DNA of 17,299 nucleotides from JAIXRY01 sp964444515 (lineage in GTDB: Bacteria; Patescibacteriota; Minisyncoccia; Phycocordibacterales; UBA9973): the NCBI GenBank assembly GCA_964444515.1, contig CAYUGY010000015.1, positions 1 to 17,299 of the forward strand, read 5' to 3'. Position 1 is the first letter of the stretch, and each line of letters starts with the position of its first letter. The position numbers were made by a program, and so were the translations under genes. Shown here piece after piece: positions 6,485 through 14,107 of the stretch. A model generated the notes under the pieces. The model worked only from the letters and a program-made list of their open reading frames with translations, did no database searches and was not told where the DNA came from.

Positions 6485-8008
6485 ACATCAACACTACAAC
6501 AAACAGCATCGACACGTTTGGCATTTTCTCCATCTCGCACAATGCAAATTGCACAGAAATTGTACGAAGCCGGACATATCACCTATATGCGTACCGACTC
6601 AACAACACTTTCTGAAACGTCTATTGCAAGTATCAAAAGTGTTATCGAAAAACAATACGGCAAAGATATGGTAGAACTCCGTACTTACAAGACTAAATCA
6701 AAAAATGCTCAAGAAGCCCACGAAGCAATCCGCCCTACTCATCCAGAAAAAGCATCTGCCGGAACTACTGATGAACAAAAAGCATTGTACAAATTGATCT
6801 GGGAACGAACGGTGTCATCACAAATGATTGATGCGCAACTTTTGAAAACCAAAATTTCTGCAAACATCAAACAAGGAGGAATTCCGAATTTCTCTGCTAA
6901 CGGTTCACGTTTGATCAAAGCTGGATGGCTTGCTTGTGAAAGTGATGCTCGTGGTGAAGATGTAGAACTCCCTGAAGTAAAAGAAGGTGAAGAGATCAAA
7001 GTCATCGAACTTGGTTCACTCGAAAAACAAACCGAACCACCAAACAGATATTCTGAAGCTGGTCTCGTCAAAGAACTTGAAGCTCGTGGTATTGGACGTC
7101 CATCAACCTATGCGTCTATCATTCGTACAATTGAAGAACGTGGCTATGTAGAGAAAATCAATCGTTCACTCAAACCAACAGATACCGGCGAAGTCGTCTC
7201 TTCATTCCTTGAAGAAAATTTTATGGAATACATCGGAGATGATTTCACTGCCGAGATGGAAAATGAACTCGATGAAATTGCTGATGGAACACGTGGCTAC
7301 ACAAAAACATTGAAAGATTTTTATGGGCCATTCACCAAGCACATCAAAGAAAAAGACAAGATGGACAAATTGACTACACTTGGCATTGCTGATCCAAAAT
7401 ACAAATGTCCAAAATGTGGCAAAGAAATGGTTATCAAATTGGGACGAGGAGGTAAATTCCTCTCTTGTGCAACGTACCCAGACTGTGACGGAGCTTTGAC
7501 AATCGATGGTGTAGAAATCAAAAAAGATGAACCGATTGCAATTGATCCAGAATCAGGACTCCCTATCTTTGTACTCACTGGGCGATTTGGTCCATATGTC
7601 CAAATTGGTGAAGTAGTCAAAAAGAAAACAGCAAAGAAAAAGGTTGCTAAAAAAACAACGAAAAAGAAAAAAATTGTATCTGACGAAGTGATTGAAGAAA
7701 AAACAGAAGAAGTTACAAGTCCTAGAAACGGACGTCGTGCAAGTATTCCAAAAGAAGTTGATCCGAGTACTGTCACAAAAGAAATGGCACTCAAGTATTT
7801 GTCACTTCCTCGTGTGCTCGGGCAACACGAAGACGGCGTAGATGTGATTGCCAACGTCGGACGATTTGGTCCATATGTTGGTCACGAACGAAACTTCCGT
7901 TCAATCAAGAAACCCCTCGATGTGTACACTATCACACTCGATGAAGCACTCAATCTCCTGGCGCAAGAAAAGAAGCCTCGAGGTTTTCAGAAAAAAAAGA
8001 AAGACTAG
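6485..8008 (+). CDS. topA: DNA topoisomerase I, C-terminal part (broken at N gap)
   Basis: Begins after the gap with TSTLQQTAS and contains its own copy of the active-site segment GHITYMRTDST, then EAHEAIRPTHPE, the GLVKELEARGIGRPSTYASII segment and RGYVEK, closing the catalytic core. Next comes a four-Cys zinc ribbon (CPKCGKEM ... CATYPDC), a GRFGPYV repeat, a Lys-rich linker (about 20 residues of KKKTAKKK type), and a second GRFGPYV repeat with the family's terminal DEALNLLAQEKKPRGF. The C-terminal arrangement of one zinc finger and two GRFGPYV modules separated by a basic linker is short compared with the three zinc fingers of Escherichia coli TopA. It ends at TAG 8006-8008 and shares a terminator with convergent parB. 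The reading frame is open from 6485 with no start codon of its own. Confidence 0.93.
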   Translation, partial: TSTLQQTASTRLAFSPSRTMQIAQKLYEAGHITYMRTDSTTLSETSIASIKSVIEKQYGKDMVELRTYKTKSKNAQEAHEAIRPTHPEKASAGTTDEQKALYKLIWERTVSSQMIDAQLLKTKISANIKQGGIPNFSANGSRLIKAGWLACESDARGEDVELPEVKEGEEIKVIELGSLEKQTEPPNRYSEAGLVKELEARGIGRPSTYASIIRTIEERGYVEKINRSLKPTDTGEVVSSFLEENFMEYIGDDFTAEMENELDEIADGTRGYTKTLKDFYGPFTKHIKEKDKMDKLTTLGIADPKYKCPKCGKEMVIKLGRGGKFLSCATYPDCDGALTIDGVEIKKDEPIAIDPESGLPIFVLTGRFGPYVQIGEVVKKKTAKKKVAKKTTKKKKIVSDEVIEEKTEEVTSPRNGRRASIPKEVDPSTVTKEMALKYLSLPRVLGQHEDGVDVIANVGRFGPYVGHERNFRSIKKPLDVYTITLDEALNLLAQEKKPRGFQKKKKD

Positions 8009-8016
8009 TTAAAATA

Positions 8017-8055
8017 TAAAAGACCGAATTTTACTCCGTAAAATTCGGTCTTTTA
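8017..8055. terminator. Bidirectional terminator between topA and parB
   Basis: An 18-bp perfect stem (8017-8034 with 8038-8055, loop TCC) with A/T-rich ends serving both strands: TTTTATTT on the plus side and a matching run on the minus side. It ends 1 nt from the parB stop codon. Confidence 0.9.
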
Positions 8056-8056
8056 T

Positions 8057-9244
8057 TTATAAAGAAAAATTCTTCAGATTATACAAGTCATCAACAATCG
8101 TATCTGCAACTTCTTTTTCTTCTTTAGTACTATCATCAAGGCTATCTAGACCTTCTTCTGTTTCAATTTTAAAATCTTCAGCTTCGTCTTTAAACTTTTG
8201 AACTTGTTGTTCAAATTCATTTATTTCTTTATGTTCATTCAATTCAAGATGTTGTATTTCAGGAATCTGATTTGGAATTTCTGTGTGTGCGGGTAATTCT
8301 ACTGATTGCACAATCGGAGCCTCGGCAATTGGAGCTCCTGCACTTGACCCTGATTCTTCTTTCTTATTCTCAAACGCTTTCATAAAACGATTGATTGCAT
8401 CATTTGGATCATGCTTGACCTCACTTGATTTGAGTACTCCCACCAATGAATCCAGGTCTTCATTTGAAAAGAAGTCGATCAAAATCTGTCCACCGACAGC
8501 TTTGCGTTCGATGTGTACACGTGTTCCCAAAGATTCTTGCAGTGTCTTTTCGATACTGACCAATTCTGGATCTTCTTTGTATTCATTTCTTCGAACTTTA
8601 TCAGTCGCGATTTTACGAGACAGACGCTCAGCTTCACGAACAGTAATCTTCTTGTACAAAATTTCTTTGAACAACACGATTTGCTCTTCGGGATGATCTT
8701 TCAACATGAGTAATGGACGTGTGTGACCTTCACTGATTTTTCCTTCAGACAACGCTTGTAGAATTTCTTCTGGCAATGCAAGAATGCGAATTGTGTTGGC
8801 AACGTATTCACGACTCTTCCCCATTTTTTGTCCGATTTGTGTATTGGTAAAACCAAATTTTTCTGCCAATTGCTTGAACGCTTTTGCTCGTTCAACGGCG
8901 TTCAAATCTTCACGTTGTAAGTTCTCAATAATTGCTAATTCGAACTTCATCAAATTGTCATCTCCGATACGGATAACTACAGGCACCTGCGAAACTCCTG
9001 CGAGTTTTGATGCGCGCAAACGACGCTCTCCGGCAATCAATTCGTATTCTGTTGTCATTCCTCCATCTTCAGTATCTTTCTCAACACGAGACACGACAAG
9101 CGGTTGAAGTATTCCGTACATCCGAATAGAATCTGCCAAATCACGAAGTTTGTCTTCTTCGAATTCACGACGAGGCTGATATGGGTTCGGATTGATTTTG
9201 TCGACATCGATCCAGAATATTGAGTTTGAATACAGTTGAGCCAT
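8057..9244 (-). CDS. parB: ParB-family chromosome partitioning protein with acidic tail
   Basis: CTP-dependent DNA clamp that loads at parS and spreads, working with ParA and SMC in chromosome segregation. The N-terminal CTPase domain shows NPNPYQPRREF, LADSIRMYGILQPLVV and GERRLRA (residues 72-78). Then come ENLQREDLNAVERA and the helix-turn-helix (about 132-153, TQIGQKMGKSREYVANTIRIL) with SEGHTRPLLML. A dimerisation-type segment (VHIERKAVGGQILIDFFSNEDLDSLVGVL) follows, where most ParB proteins end. Here about 110 more residues follow, first Ala/Pro/Ser-rich, then strongly acidic and probably coiled or disordered. The total of 395 aa exceeds the usual 280-300. No parA is adjacent and I see no parS palindrome. 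The start ATG 9244 is the only sensible one, but its promoter is unclear. Confidence 0.92.
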   Translation of the reverse strand: MAQLYSNSIFWIDVDKINPNPYQPRREFEEDKLRDLADSIRMYGILQPLVVSRVEKDTEDGGMTTEYELIAGERRLRASKLAGVSQVPVVIRIGDDNLMKFELAIIENLQREDLNAVERAKAFKQLAEKFGFTNTQIGQKMGKSREYVANTIRILALPEEILQALSEGKISEGHTRPLLMLKDHPEEQIVLFKEILYKKITVREAERLSRKIATDKVRRNEYKEDPELVSIEKTLQESLGTRVHIERKAVGGQILIDFFSNEDLDSLVGVLKSSEVKHDPNDAINRFMKAFENKKEESGSSAGAPIAEAPIVQSVELPAHTEIPNQIPEIQHLELNEHKEINEFEQQVQKFKDEAEDFKIETEEGLDSLDDSTKEEKEVADTIVDDLYNLKNFSL

Positions 9245-9324
9245 TTGAGAAATTAATTAATAATTAGTAATTTATAGGAATATTTTAACATATAAAAATA
9301 CTTATTGTTTGTTAAATTTTATAT

Positions 9325-9353
9325 TTTACTCATAAATCAATTTGTGGTATATT
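9325..9353 (+). promoter_or_regulatory. Probable promoter of tRNA-Leu
   Basis: TATATT (9348-9353) lies 8 nt before the tRNA 5' end, with a weak -35 TTTACT (9325-9330) at 17-nt spacing. Confidence 0.45.
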
Positions 9354-9361
9354 CTTGGAAT

Positions 9362-9442
9362 GCCGGAGTGGCGGAATGGTAGACGCGCTCGACTCAAAAT
9401 CGAGTTTCGAAAGAGGTGGAGGTTCGAGTCCTCTCTCCGGCA
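9362..9442 (+). tRNA. tRNA-Leu (anticodon CAA, reads UUG)
   Basis: The acceptor stem GCCGGAG/CTCCGGC closes perfectly. The anticodon stem CTCGA/TCGAG holds loop CTCAAAA, giving anticodon CAA. A longer-than-usual variable region of about 13 nt suits class II tRNA-Leu. The T-arm is GGAGG-TTCGAGT-CCTCT and the discriminator base is A. CCA is not encoded (CAA follows the discriminator), so a CCA-adding enzyme is needed. Loop positions 36-38 are AAA, the MiaA recognition feature. Confidence 0.93.
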
Positions 9443-9444
9443 CA

Positions 9445-9470
9445 AAAAAATCACCGTAAGGTGATTTTTT
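9445..9470 (+). terminator. Terminator of tRNA-Leu
   Basis: An 11-bp hairpin (9445-9455 with 9460-9470, loop GTAA) whose 3' arm ends in six Ts, directly after the tRNA. Confidence 0.85.
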
Positions 9471-9472
9471 GA

Positions 9473-9713
9473 TGCCGGAGAAATAAAGTGCTGAATGCAC
9501 TTTATGTGAGGACTCGAAAGACGGAGGCGGTGAGAAGTGATGATATCACTTCGTAAAACCTTTTGAGTTTTTTTTAGAGCGAAGCGAATTAAAAAATCCA
9601 AAAGGTGTACTGTTCCTGTAAGGAATACGATTTTTGTTCGACAAAAATTGTCGCCGAGTCGGGGTCGCGGAAATTTTGAGTGCTAACGAAAAATTATCTG
9701 TGACCGAGTCCTT
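9473..9713. other. tRNA-Leu-linked structured module (inverted tRNA 3' copy plus hairpin series)
   Basis: No credible gene lies in this stretch. 9473-9481 and 9508-9518 together are an exact 20-nt reverse complement of the tRNA-Leu 3' end (acceptor plus T-arm), split by a 26-nt insert (9482-9507) that forms a 9-bp hairpin. AGAC (9519-9522) follows. Further perfect hairpins come in succession: 9534-9541 with 9545-9552; a long imperfect one, 9558-9577 with 9587-9606; 9613-9617 with 9621-9625; and 9630-9637 with 9641-9648. A short forward copy of the T-arm 3' strand (CGAGTCCT, 9705-9712) can pair with 9509-9516 and close the module. See the equivalent module after tRNA-Trp. It may be a structured RNA, an integration remnant or a mobile palindrome family; I do not recognise it. 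Confidence 0.6.
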
Positions 9714-9724
9714 TTTCATAATAA

Positions 9725-9748
9725 AAATCCCAACGGTTGTTGGGATTT
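9725..9748. terminator. Terminator between the tRNA-Leu module and the DHH gene
   Basis: A 10-bp stem AAATCCCAAC/GTTGGGATTT (9725-9734 with 9739-9748, loop GGTT). It is placed to end the minus-strand DHH gene (stop at 9753) and perhaps the plus-strand module. T-rich sequence follows on the minus side. Confidence 0.7.
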
Positions 9749-9752
9749 ATCT

Positions 9753-10757
9753 TTATGAACAAGCAGTTTTAATTGTATCTAATATATTATCAGAATTCAC
9801 ATCTAGAAGTTTTGCTCCGGCCATTTTATCATGACCTGAACCACCTAACTTTTCAGCAATAATTCTTGCGTGACTTCCGTCAACATAAGACCTTGTTCTT
9901 ATTCGCCATTGATTTTTCTCATTATAATCTTCATTAGCGATTATCAAAATTTCAATTTCTTTTGACTTTTCGAACAGCTGGATCAAAGAATCTGTACTTG
10001 TATCTTCATCAATATAGTTACCTCTGCGTAAGTCATTTCTAGAGATAACACAAAGACCTACTTTTTTATTATCAAAAGACAGTGTGTAAAGATTATTCAT
10101 GCCGATACGAATCATACTAAAATCATCTTCTTTCCATGATTTTTCGTACAACATAAAACAAGGATTCGGGTCGATATACTTCAAGATAGTTGAAAGTATT
10201 TCAAAAGTCCTTTGTGACAATCTATATTTCAAACACATGGTGTCAGACAAAATCCCCATGTATATAGCGAGAAGATAATCACCGCCAAACATATTAGGAC
10301 TCTGATTTTTGAAATAATGCTCACCGATCTCATAAATCATTTCAGCTGTTGATGAGCAGATTGGATCGATTAATGAAGCAATTGCTCCAACAATATTGTT
10401 TCCAGAATGATGATCGATTACAAACTTAGGTAAAGTCATAAACTCACCCATATCATGCAAACGATCTTCTGATGAGGAATCCAACATCAGAAAACAGTCA
10501 TATTGGGTCAAATCAAGATCTTTTACCTCATTATTTGAAATAATTTTTAACCAATCACCAAAAGCATTGAATTCTTTTGGAAACTTTACATTTTTTCCTA
10601 AAATTATTGTTACATCTTTTTGGAAAAACGTTAAAATTTCAGCCATTGCAATATTCGAACACAAGGAATCTGTATCAACATTTTCATGCAAACACAACAG
10701 AAACCTCTGATTTTTCATCAATTTTTCCAAAAACTGATTAATTTCTTCTTTTTTCAT
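9753..10757 (-). CDS. DHH-family phosphoesterase (NrnA-like)
   Basis: Predicted cytoplasmic Mn-dependent phosphoesterase of the DHH/DHHA1 family, whose members degrade short oligonucleotides, pAp or cyclic-di-AMP products. Motif I is HENVDTDSLCSN (residues 24-35; families more often have HxxPDGDA, but His and both Asp are kept). Motif II is MLDSSSEDRL, motif III VIDHHSGN with the DHH triad, and motif IV GILSDT. The C-terminal DHHA1 signature is GGSGHDKMAGAKL, a variant of GGGHxxAAG. The length of 334 aa agrees with NrnA-type enzymes (310-340 aa). Start ATG 10757 has a TAGAAT -10-like box 5 nt upstream and shares a 60-bp divergent promoter region with miaA. It is a monocistronic unit. The substrate (nanoRNA, pAp or pApA) cannot be decided from sequence. 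Confidence 0.85.
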   Translation of the reverse strand: MKKEEINQFLEKLMKNQRFLLCLHENVDTDSLCSNIAMAEILTFFQKDVTIILGKNVKFPKEFNAFGDWLKIISNNEVKDLDLTQYDCFLMLDSSSEDRLHDMGEFMTLPKFVIDHHSGNNIVGAIASLIDPICSSTAEMIYEIGEHYFKNQSPNMFGGDYLLAIYMGILSDTMCLKYRLSQRTFEILSTILKYIDPNPCFMLYEKSWKEDDFSMIRIGMNNLYTLSFDNKKVGLCVISRNDLRRGNYIDEDTSTDSLIQLFEKSKEIEILIIANEDYNEKNQWRIRTRSYVDGSHARIIAEKLGGSGHDKMAGAKLLDVNSDNILDTIKTACS

Positions 10758-10781
10758 GTTTTATTCTACTGTAAATTCCAT

Positions 10782-10810
10782 TTGTAAAATAACACAAAAG
10801 ATGCTATTGT
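10782..10810 (+). promoter_or_regulatory. Promoter of miaA (leaderless)
   Basis: TTGTAA (-35, 10782-10787), a 17-nt spacer, TGC-TATTGT (extended -10, hexamer 10805-10810), then 7 nt to ATG 10818. It supports ATG 10818 over the GTG at 10809, which overlaps the -10 box. Confidence 0.65.
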
Positions 10811-10817
10811 GTCAATA

Positions 10818-11723
10818 ATGCAAAATGAATCTATAGCGAAACCCAAACTCATCATCATAACCGGCCCGACTGCCACTGGTAAGTCGGATTTTGCCGTACG
10901 TATCGCCAAAGAAATCGGCGGCGAAATAATCTCTGCCGACTCACGCCAAGTCTACAAAGGACTCGATATTGGTAGCGGTAAAATCACCGAAGCAGAAATG
11001 CAAGGCGTTCCCCATCACCTCCTCGACATCACTGGTCCACAAAATGTCGTATCTGTTGATCAATACAAACGACTAGCACACAAGAAAATCAAAGAAATTA
11101 TTGAACGAGGAAATACTCCGATTATATGCGGAGGTACTGGATTTTATATTGATGCAGTGACCAAAGGAATGTCTTTCCCAGAAGTTCCTCCGAATGAAGA
11201 ACTCCGTGCAGAACTCGAACAAAAAACAACAGAAGAATTATTCGCGCAAGTTGAATCACTCGACAGTGCCCGTGCAAAAACAATTGATGCAAAAAACCGC
11301 GTCAGACTAATCCGTGCAATCGAAATCGCAACAGCACTTGGTCATGTACCTGAAATCAAATCAGAACACCCGTATGACACATTATTTATCGGACTTGATT
11401 TACCAGATGAAGTATTGAAAGAAAAAATCAATATTCGCCTATTCGCGCGAATTAGTCCAATGTTGGAAGAAATTAAAAACTTAAATGAAAATGGGTTGTC
11501 TTGGAAACGGATGATTGCGCTCGGACTTGAATATCGCTACGGGGCAATGTGTGTCAAAGAAAAGATTTCTCAAGAAGAAATGATTTCAAAACTCCAAACC
11601 GAAATCTGGAAATACGCAAAGCGTCAACGAACTTGGTTCAAGCGAAACAAGAAGATTGTATGGATTGATCCGAGAGAAACTAATACTGAAGTGATAGAAA
11701 AAATTAAAGCATTTATTCAATAA
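10818..11723 (+). CDS. miaA: tRNA dimethylallyltransferase MiaA
   Basis: Transfers a dimethylallyl group from DMAPP to N6 of A37 in tRNAs that read codons starting with U. The P-loop GPTATGKS (residues 16-23) is followed by IISADSRQVYKGLDIGSGK, GVPHHLLD and IICGGTGFYIDAVTKG. Then come the insertion domain and the conserved C-terminal pieces RLIRAIEIA, MIALGLEYR and YAKRQRTWFKR. About 301 aa, full length. ATG 10818 is preferred to the upstream GTG because the promoter would otherwise overlap the coding region. The UbiA-family gene follows after 29 nt and has its own -10 box. Both tRNAs of the window (Leu-CAA and Trp-CCA) carry A36-A37-A38 and are expected substrates. Confidence 0.95.
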   Translation: MQNESIAKPKLIIITGPTATGKSDFAVRIAKEIGGEIISADSRQVYKGLDIGSGKITEAEMQGVPHHLLDITGPQNVVSVDQYKRLAHKKIKEIIERGNTPIICGGTGFYIDAVTKGMSFPEVPPNEELRAELEQKTTEELFAQVESLDSARAKTIDAKNRVRLIRAIEIATALGHVPEIKSEHPYDTLFIGLDLPDEVLKEKINIRLFARISPMLEEIKNLNENGLSWKRMIALGLEYRYGAMCVKEKISQEEMISKLQTEIWKYAKRQRTWFKRNKKIVWIDPRETNTEVIEKIKAFIQ

Positions 11724-11740
11724 AATGTTGTAATTAATAG

Positions 11741-11746
11741 TATACT
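11741..11746 (+). promoter_or_regulatory. -10 box before the UbiA-family gene
   Basis: TATACT, then 6 nt to ATG 11753, the same leaderless geometry as elsewhere in the window. No clear -35 is seen; read-through from miaA is also possible. Confidence 0.5.
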
Positions 11747-11752
11747 GTATCC

Positions 11753-12601
11753 ATGAACCTCAAAAAAATCATCTTTATCAGTCGCCCTCGTTTTTGGATA
11801 TACGAACTCGGAACCTTTTTGTTCGGTGTTTTGGCGGGCGCAACAGCAGTACAAAGTCTCCTTGATCCGCTTGTTTTGCTATACGGATTTTATTTCCTAT
11901 TACCTGCCAATATTCTCATTTATGGAATTAACGATATTTACGACTACGAGACAGACAAACTAAATCCCAAAAAGAATGCGTATGAGGAACTCCTCACCCC
12001 AGCTGAACACAAAACAATCTGGAAAAGTATCATCTTCACCACAATACCGTTTGTACTAGTTTCTTTATTTATTCCATCGTCTGCATTTTGGGCTTTTTGT
12101 TTCTTTATTTTCTTTGCAACGTTTTATTCAACCAAACCAATACGTGCAAAAACCAAACCATTCTTTGATTCATTTTTCTCAGCGGGACATTACATTGCCA
12201 CTGGTGTTTTTGGCTATTATTTGAACGGCGGGACAACCTTCCCTTATATCGGAGTAATCGCGGGAATGCTTTGGGCTATTGCAATGCACGCGTATTCAGC
12301 AGTACCGGACATCACCGCCGACTCACAAGCAGGCATGCAAACAATCGCCACAAAGTTCGGTGGACTAAAAACACTCGTACTCTGCGCACTCTTTTATGTA
12401 GCAGCAAGTGTACTTGCTTATAGTATTCTCGGAATAATCGCACTCTTTTGCGGATTGGTATATCTTGCACTTATGATTATTTCTATCAAAAAAAGAAATA
12501 GCCCTGATGAGCTATTTCGTATCTATACTTTTTTCCCGTACATCAATATGACAATTGGTATGATTATCACGATTGTCTTTTTATTGCGACACGTTCTCTA
12601 G
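11753..12601 (+). CDS. UbiA-family prenyltransferase, lycopene elongase-like
   Basis: Polytopic membrane enzyme, 282 aa, with seven to eight hydrophobic segments. The first Asp-rich motif is NDIYDYETDKLNPKK (N60, D61, D64, D68). The second is YSAVPDITADSQAGMQTIATKFG (D187, D191). SRPRFW near the N-terminus, PANILIYGIN before the first motif, and VPDI-D-AG-TIAT in the second agree best, from memory, with the carotenoid branch of UbiA: lycopene elongases (CrtEb in corynebacteria, Lye/LyeJ in haloarchaea and Haloferax-type bacterioruberin pathways). These add C5 units from DMAPP to the ends of lycopene, giving C45 and C50 carotenoids. The context supports this: crtI, crtB and a GGPP synthase lie directly beyond it. 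Its last 21 nt overlap the end of convergent crtI, with no terminator between. Alternatives are another polyprenyl-accepting UbiA enzyme such as a chlorophyll, menaquinone or archaeal-lipid type, which I think less likely. Confidence 0.8.
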   Translation: MNLKKIIFISRPRFWIYELGTFLFGVLAGATAVQSLLDPLVLLYGFYFLLPANILIYGINDIYDYETDKLNPKKNAYEELLTPAEHKTIWKSIIFTTIPFVLVSLFIPSSAFWAFCFFIFFATFYSTKPIRAKTKPFFDSFFSAGHYIATGVFGYYLNGGTTFPYIGVIAGMLWAIAMHAYSAVPDITADSQAGMQTIATKFGGLKTLVLCALFYVAASVLAYSILGIIALFCGLVYLALMIISIKKRNSPDELFRIYTFFPYINMTIGMIITIVFLLRHVL

Positions 12602-14107
12602 TTTCTCAAGCGGATGCGGGTGTGTAATGTTCATAATTCGCTTGTACGCAAGTTCTGATGATATCAAACAGATCGGCATACCGATACCAGGAGTTGTACC
12701 TGCTCCAACATACAACAGATTTTTGATTTTTGAACTCTTATTTTTGGGACGGAAAAAGGTCTGCTTCAGTGTGTGTGCGAGTCCGAGAGCGGTACCAGCA
12801 AATGCATTATAATCTTGTGTGAATTCTTGGTGTGCATACATACTTTCATATTCAATCATTGATTCGAGATTTGGAAGATTCAAATCTGATTTCATCATTG
12901 CAATGATTTTGTCTCGATACATCTTTCGTTCTTCATCACTAAATTCGATTCCCGCAGGCACTGGAACGAGGACAAACAACAAATCTTTGCCAGCAGGCGC
13001 AATGGTCTTGTCTGTTTTGGTTGGGCAACAAACATAGTACGACGGATCTTCAGGAAATTGCGGTTTATCAAAAATTGCTTTGAAGTTTTCTTTCCAGTTG
13101 ATAGAGAAGCGCAAATTGTGATGTTGTAGTCCATCGACTTCTTGATTCAATCCTAGATACAAAATAAATGCTGATGGCCCCATCGTTGCTTTGTCCCAAT
13201 ATTTTTGAGGATAGGTACGCAATTTTTCATCATCAATAAGTACTGTTTCAGTAAAATGCATATCTGCATTTGATACGACAATGTCGCCTTGTATATATTC
13301 CCCATCAGCTAGCACGACACCGGTCGCAACAGCGTCTTTGACCGCAATCTTTGCAACTGGTGCATTTGTGCGAAACTTCACCCCATATGACACAGCGAGT
13401 GTTTCGAGTGATTCGATAATTTTATAAATACCCCCTTCCGGATAAAAGACCCCCATTTCAAAATCAATATAATTCATGATGTTGTACAGTGCAGGAGTTT
13501 TGTCTGGTGCAGAACCAAGGAAAACGAGTGTGTACTCCAAGATCTTTTTGAGACGTTGATCTTTGAACCATTTATTCAAATACGATTCCATTGTTTGCAA
13601 CGGATTCATTGCCAACCCTTCCTTCATAAAATCCTTTTGCAAAAAGTCCAACACAGAATCATAATTTCTGTACATAAAATATTTTTTTGCAATTTCATAT
13701 TGTTTTCCAGAGCGAGCGAGATACTGCTGAATTTTTGCAGAAGATCCTGGTTCAAGTTTTTCAAAAGTTTCCAAATCTTTCTTTGTATCAGAATACATAT
13801 CGAGCATTGGAAAAACATCATCTCCTGGGAAAAACACGCGGTACGACGGAGCAAGCTTGATCAACTTCAAATGATTTTTCACATCTTCATCGAGCAATTC
13901 GAAGAAATGTTCGAATATATCTGGCATCAAATACCATGACGGCCCCATATCAAACACGAACCCTTGTTCTTTCAAAAGCCGTGCACGTCCACCAAGCTGG
14001 CTATTTTTCTCAACCAGCGTGACTTCGTGACCTGACTTACCGAGCAGACAAGCGAGTCCTAATCCTCCGATTCCTCCCCCGATTATAACGATGTGTTTTT
14101 TGTTCAT
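12581..14107 (-). CDS. crtI: Phytoene desaturase (CrtI type)
   Basis: FAD-dependent, membrane-associated desaturase that would convert phytoene to lycopene or a related desaturated carotene. The N-terminal dinucleotide-binding site is HIVIIGGGIGGLGLACLLGKSGHEVTLVEKN (GxGxxG at residues 10-15), followed by LGGRARLLKEQGFVFDMGPSW, a CrtI hallmark. Mid-protein are PALYNIMNYIDFEMGVFYPEGG and IVVSNADMHFTE. The C-terminal FAD-binding signature is LLYVGAGTTPGIGMPICLISSELAYKRI. At 508 aa it is the usual size for bacterial CrtI. ATG 14107 overlaps the crtB stop (ATGA), so translation is coupled. The 3' end overlaps the convergent UbiA-family gene by 21 nt. The number of desaturation steps cannot be read from sequence, and apocarotenoid-type CrtN relatives remain possible. 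Confidence 0.92.
   Translation of the reverse strand: MNKKHIVIIGGGIGGLGLACLLGKSGHEVTLVEKNSQLGGRARLLKEQGFVFDMGPSWYLMPDIFEHFFELLDEDVKNHLKLIKLAPSYRVFFPGDDVFPMLDMYSDTKKDLETFEKLEPGSSAKIQQYLARSGKQYEIAKKYFMYRNYDSVLDFLQKDFMKEGLAMNPLQTMESYLNKWFKDQRLKKILEYTLVFLGSAPDKTPALYNIMNYIDFEMGVFYPEGGIYKIIESLETLAVSYGVKFRTNAPVAKIAVKDAVATGVVLADGEYIQGDIVVSNADMHFTETVLIDDEKLRTYPQKYWDKATMGPSAFILYLGLNQEVDGLQHHNLRFSINWKENFKAIFDKPQFPEDPSYYVCCPTKTDKTIAPAGKDLLFVLVPVPAGIEFSDEERKMYRDKIIAMMKSDLNLPNLESMIEYESMYAHQEFTQDYNAFAGTALGLAHTLKQTFFRPKNKSSKIKNLLYVGAGTTPGIGMPICLISSELAYKRIMNITHPHPLEKLENVSQ

Noticed and set aside
8000..9360. parS or replication origin near parB
   Set aside because: I found no GTTTCACGTGAAAC-like palindrome and no DnaA-box cluster; topA-parB adjacency alone is not evidence of an origin.
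9326..9601. 91-codon minus-strand open frame over tRNA-Leu and the first half of its module
   Set aside because: It runs antisense through the tRNA; its RREDSNLH-type peptide is a well-known artefact of translating tRNA complements.
9500..9720. CRISPR array
   Set aside because: The hairpins are each different and there are no regularly spaced identical repeats.
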